A DNA stretch of 6,013 nt from JAHFLF01 sp964560145 (GTDB taxonomy: Bacteria; Patescibacteriota; Minisyncoccia; UBA6257; 1-14-0-10-44-23), in assembly GCA_964560145.1 (NCBI GenBank), contig CAZLKS010000044.1:1-6013 (forward strand), in the 5' to 3' direction. Below are positions 4,641-6,013 of the stretch, piece after piece (within the stretch, counting starts at the first letter, position 1; each line of letters begins with the position of its first letter). The notes under the pieces were generated by a model, which saw only the letters and a list, made by a program, of their open reading frames with translations, searched no databases and was not told where the DNA came from. The position numbers were made by a program, and so were the translations under genes.

Positions 4641-6013
4641 TTATTGTACAAAATACTTCTTCTTAATCTCTTCATCAATCGCTTCCTGTGCAGCTGATGC
4701 CTTTTTTTGTGCAACTTTTTTCATTGCTTCAAGTTCTTCAGATGTCATTTTTGCCAGGATTTTCGAACGGTCGAGCAGGTATTCGCGCATGTTTCTTTCG
4801 GGATTTTCGAGTACCTCCTCTAAAAGTACGGCGATTATCTGCCCTATAAGGCGTCCGGCGGGCACCTTGAGCCACTTCATCAGGTCTTCTCCGTTCACTT
4901 TCAGCATTTTGGCACTAATCGGGTCGGTTTTAACCTTCTCAAGCATGGCAAGAAGGTAGCGCAAGCGGTACGGCTGCGCCTTAGGAACGCCGCTTCCAAT
5001 CCGGTCGGCTTCGCGCACCTTGATGAGCGAATCGATGTTTTCGGGGCCAACACGGGCCAGTAGACGACGCACGCCAGCAAGAGTCACCACCTCTGGGTCG
5101 TACACAAACATGTGTTCATGCACCATCAAAGTGACCTCTTCGATTATCTCGTTTGAGAAGTGCAGACGCTGGAGCATTTTTCGTGCGATACGGGCACCAA
5201 TCACCTGGTGATTATAGAACGTCCAATCGCCCTTTTCCCCATTTCTTATTTTTGAACCGCGAGGGTCCTTTTTCCAGGCGCGAGTTGCCGGCTTACCGAC
5301 ATCGTGGAGCAGAGCTGCAATACGAACCGCCAGCGAATGATTTTTGCTAACCGAGTACTCGAGTGATTTTAGGTTGTGGGTATACACATCATAGATATGA
5401 TGCATATTTTGCTCGCAGCCAACACCCTCAAGTAGTTCTGGTAGAACGTATTGCAACAGTCCGGTCGTCCTCATTATTTCTATTCCTTCAGCTGCACGCG
5501 AGGTAATCAGCATCTTTACTAGTTCGTCGCGGATGCGCTCGGCAGCAATGTGCTCCAGCAGTTTCGCCTCGGCCTTCAGTGCTGCCATCGTTTCTTTCTC
5601 TATCCGAAATCCAAGCTGGGCATGAAAACGGACTGCGCGCATAAGTCGAAGAGCATCCTCGCGGAATCGCTCGCCTGCGTCGCCAACAGCACGAATAATG
5701 CCATCGCTTAGGTCAGCTCGGCCCTCAAAGGGATCTATAATGTCCGGCGAATAGCTATTTGCCAAATCCAGGGCAAGTGCGTTAACCGTGAAATCACGTC
5801 GTGCTAAATCCTCTTTGATGTCGGTCACGAACTTCACCTCATCCGGTCGGCGTTTGTCTGAATACTTTCCCTCAGTTCGAAACGTAGTCACTTCGATAAC
5901 CTTACAGGTTGGATCAGTACTCTGAGTCTTCACACCGACAGTGCCGAAACTGTTTTCGTAGACGCTGTCGGGAAACAATAAATGCACCTGCTCCGGTAAG
6001 GCATCGGTCGCAA
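4641..6013 (-). CDS. cca: CCA-adding tRNA nucleotidyltransferase with HD domain, N-terminus outside window
   Basis: A class II CCA-adding enzyme (or close poly(A) polymerase-family relative) that builds or repairs the 3'-CCA end of tRNAs. The frame is open to the window edge; the first full codon (6011) begins ATDALPEQ, the strand just after the catalytic D-x-D. The G-G-x-V-R-D loop and D-x-D, about 45-55 residues, therefore lie outside the window. Counting from that codon, 456 residues are visible: RRDFTVNALA (71-80), EDALRLMRAVRF (118-129), the RIRDEL neck helix (159-164), then an HD phosphohydrolase-type domain with H212, HD at 236-237, H268, H298 and D335. HD domains in this family carry metal-dependent phosphatase or phosphodiesterase activity. 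The C-terminus has LKVPAGRLIGQII (about 381-393) and a Lys/Glu/Ala-rich tail ending KKKYFVQ. A GTG at 5987 is only an internal codon, not the start. dut follows after 58 bases. Confidence 0.93.
   Translation of the reverse strand, partial: ATDALPEQVHLLFPDSVYENSFGTVGVKTQSTDPTCKVIEVTTFRTEGKYSDKRRPDEVKFVTDIKEDLARRDFTVNALALDLANSYSPDIIDPFEGRADLSDGIIRAVGDAGERFREDALRLMRAVRFHAQLGFRIEKETMAALKAEAKLLEHIAAERIRDELVKMLITSRAAEGIEIMRTTGLLQYVLPELLEGVGCEQNMHHIYDVYTHNLKSLEYSVSKNHSLAVRIAALLHDVGKPATRAWKKDPRGSKIRNGEKGDWTFYNHQVIGARIARKMLQRLHFSNEIIEEVTLMVHEHMFVYDPEVVTLAGVRRLLARVGPENIDSLIKVREADRIGSGVPKAQPYRLRYLLAMLEKVKTDPISAKMLKVNGEDLMKWLKVPAGRLIGQIIAVLLEEVLENPERNMREYLLDRSKILAKMTSEELEAMKKVAQKKASAAQEAIDEEIKKKYFVQ

Noticed and set aside
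20..5922. Apparent excess of GAGTAC/GTACTC words across the window (about 10 seen, about 3 expected)
   Set aside because: Most copies lie in coding sequence at varied frames with no shared extended context; only the one upstream of dut sits in a long dyad. A genome-wide count would be needed before giving this weight.

Overview
The window looks like a piece of a Patescibacteria (Candidate Phyla Radiation) chromosome, probably of the Parcubacteria type. This is inferred from the style of the proteins, not from a marker gene: a divergent SerRS with an S-A-E-H-T substrate loop, a CCA-adding enzyme ending in a charged lysine-rich tail, a very short HxGH nucleotidyltransferase, and weak or absent Shine-Dalgarno sequences. 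TGA is read as a stop (it ends the nucleotidyltransferase gene), so the recoded UGA lineages are unlikely.

Read on the minus strand, from right to left, the layout is: cca (tRNA nucleotidyltransferase, N-terminus outside the window, 6013-4641), dut (dUTPase, 4582-4154), an unusual GC-rich stretch (about 3779-4140), a small cytidylyltransferase-fold protein (3754-3296), serS (3253-1973), and a long unrecognised helical protein (1965 to beyond position 1). The last gene fills the whole left third of the window. It is easily missed because it has no stop codon inside the window. serS and the long protein are separated by 7 bases and are probably co-transcribed with the nucleotidyltransferase gene. 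cca and dut are probably also one unit.

The exception to this one-strand layout is the stretch between dut and the nucleotidyltransferase gene. It is about 62% GC by hand count over 3841-4140, against roughly 32-50% in neighbouring lines. On the plus strand it carries what looks like a complete independent transcription unit: a TTGACA/TAGGAT promoter, a 7-residue leader ORF, a strong Shine-Dalgarno sequence, a TTG-started 68-residue single-membrane-span protein, and an 11-bp GC-rich hairpin terminator. Its promoter shares a near-palindromic core with a possible leftward promoter for the nucleotidyltransferase operon. This unit is the best candidate here for something undescribed.

The recognised genes are housekeeping: tRNA 3'-end maturation (cca), tRNA charging (serS), nucleotide-pool sanitation (dut) and a cofactor or headgroup nucleotidyl transfer. 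No tRNA or rRNA gene, CRISPR array, transposase or phage gene was seen.
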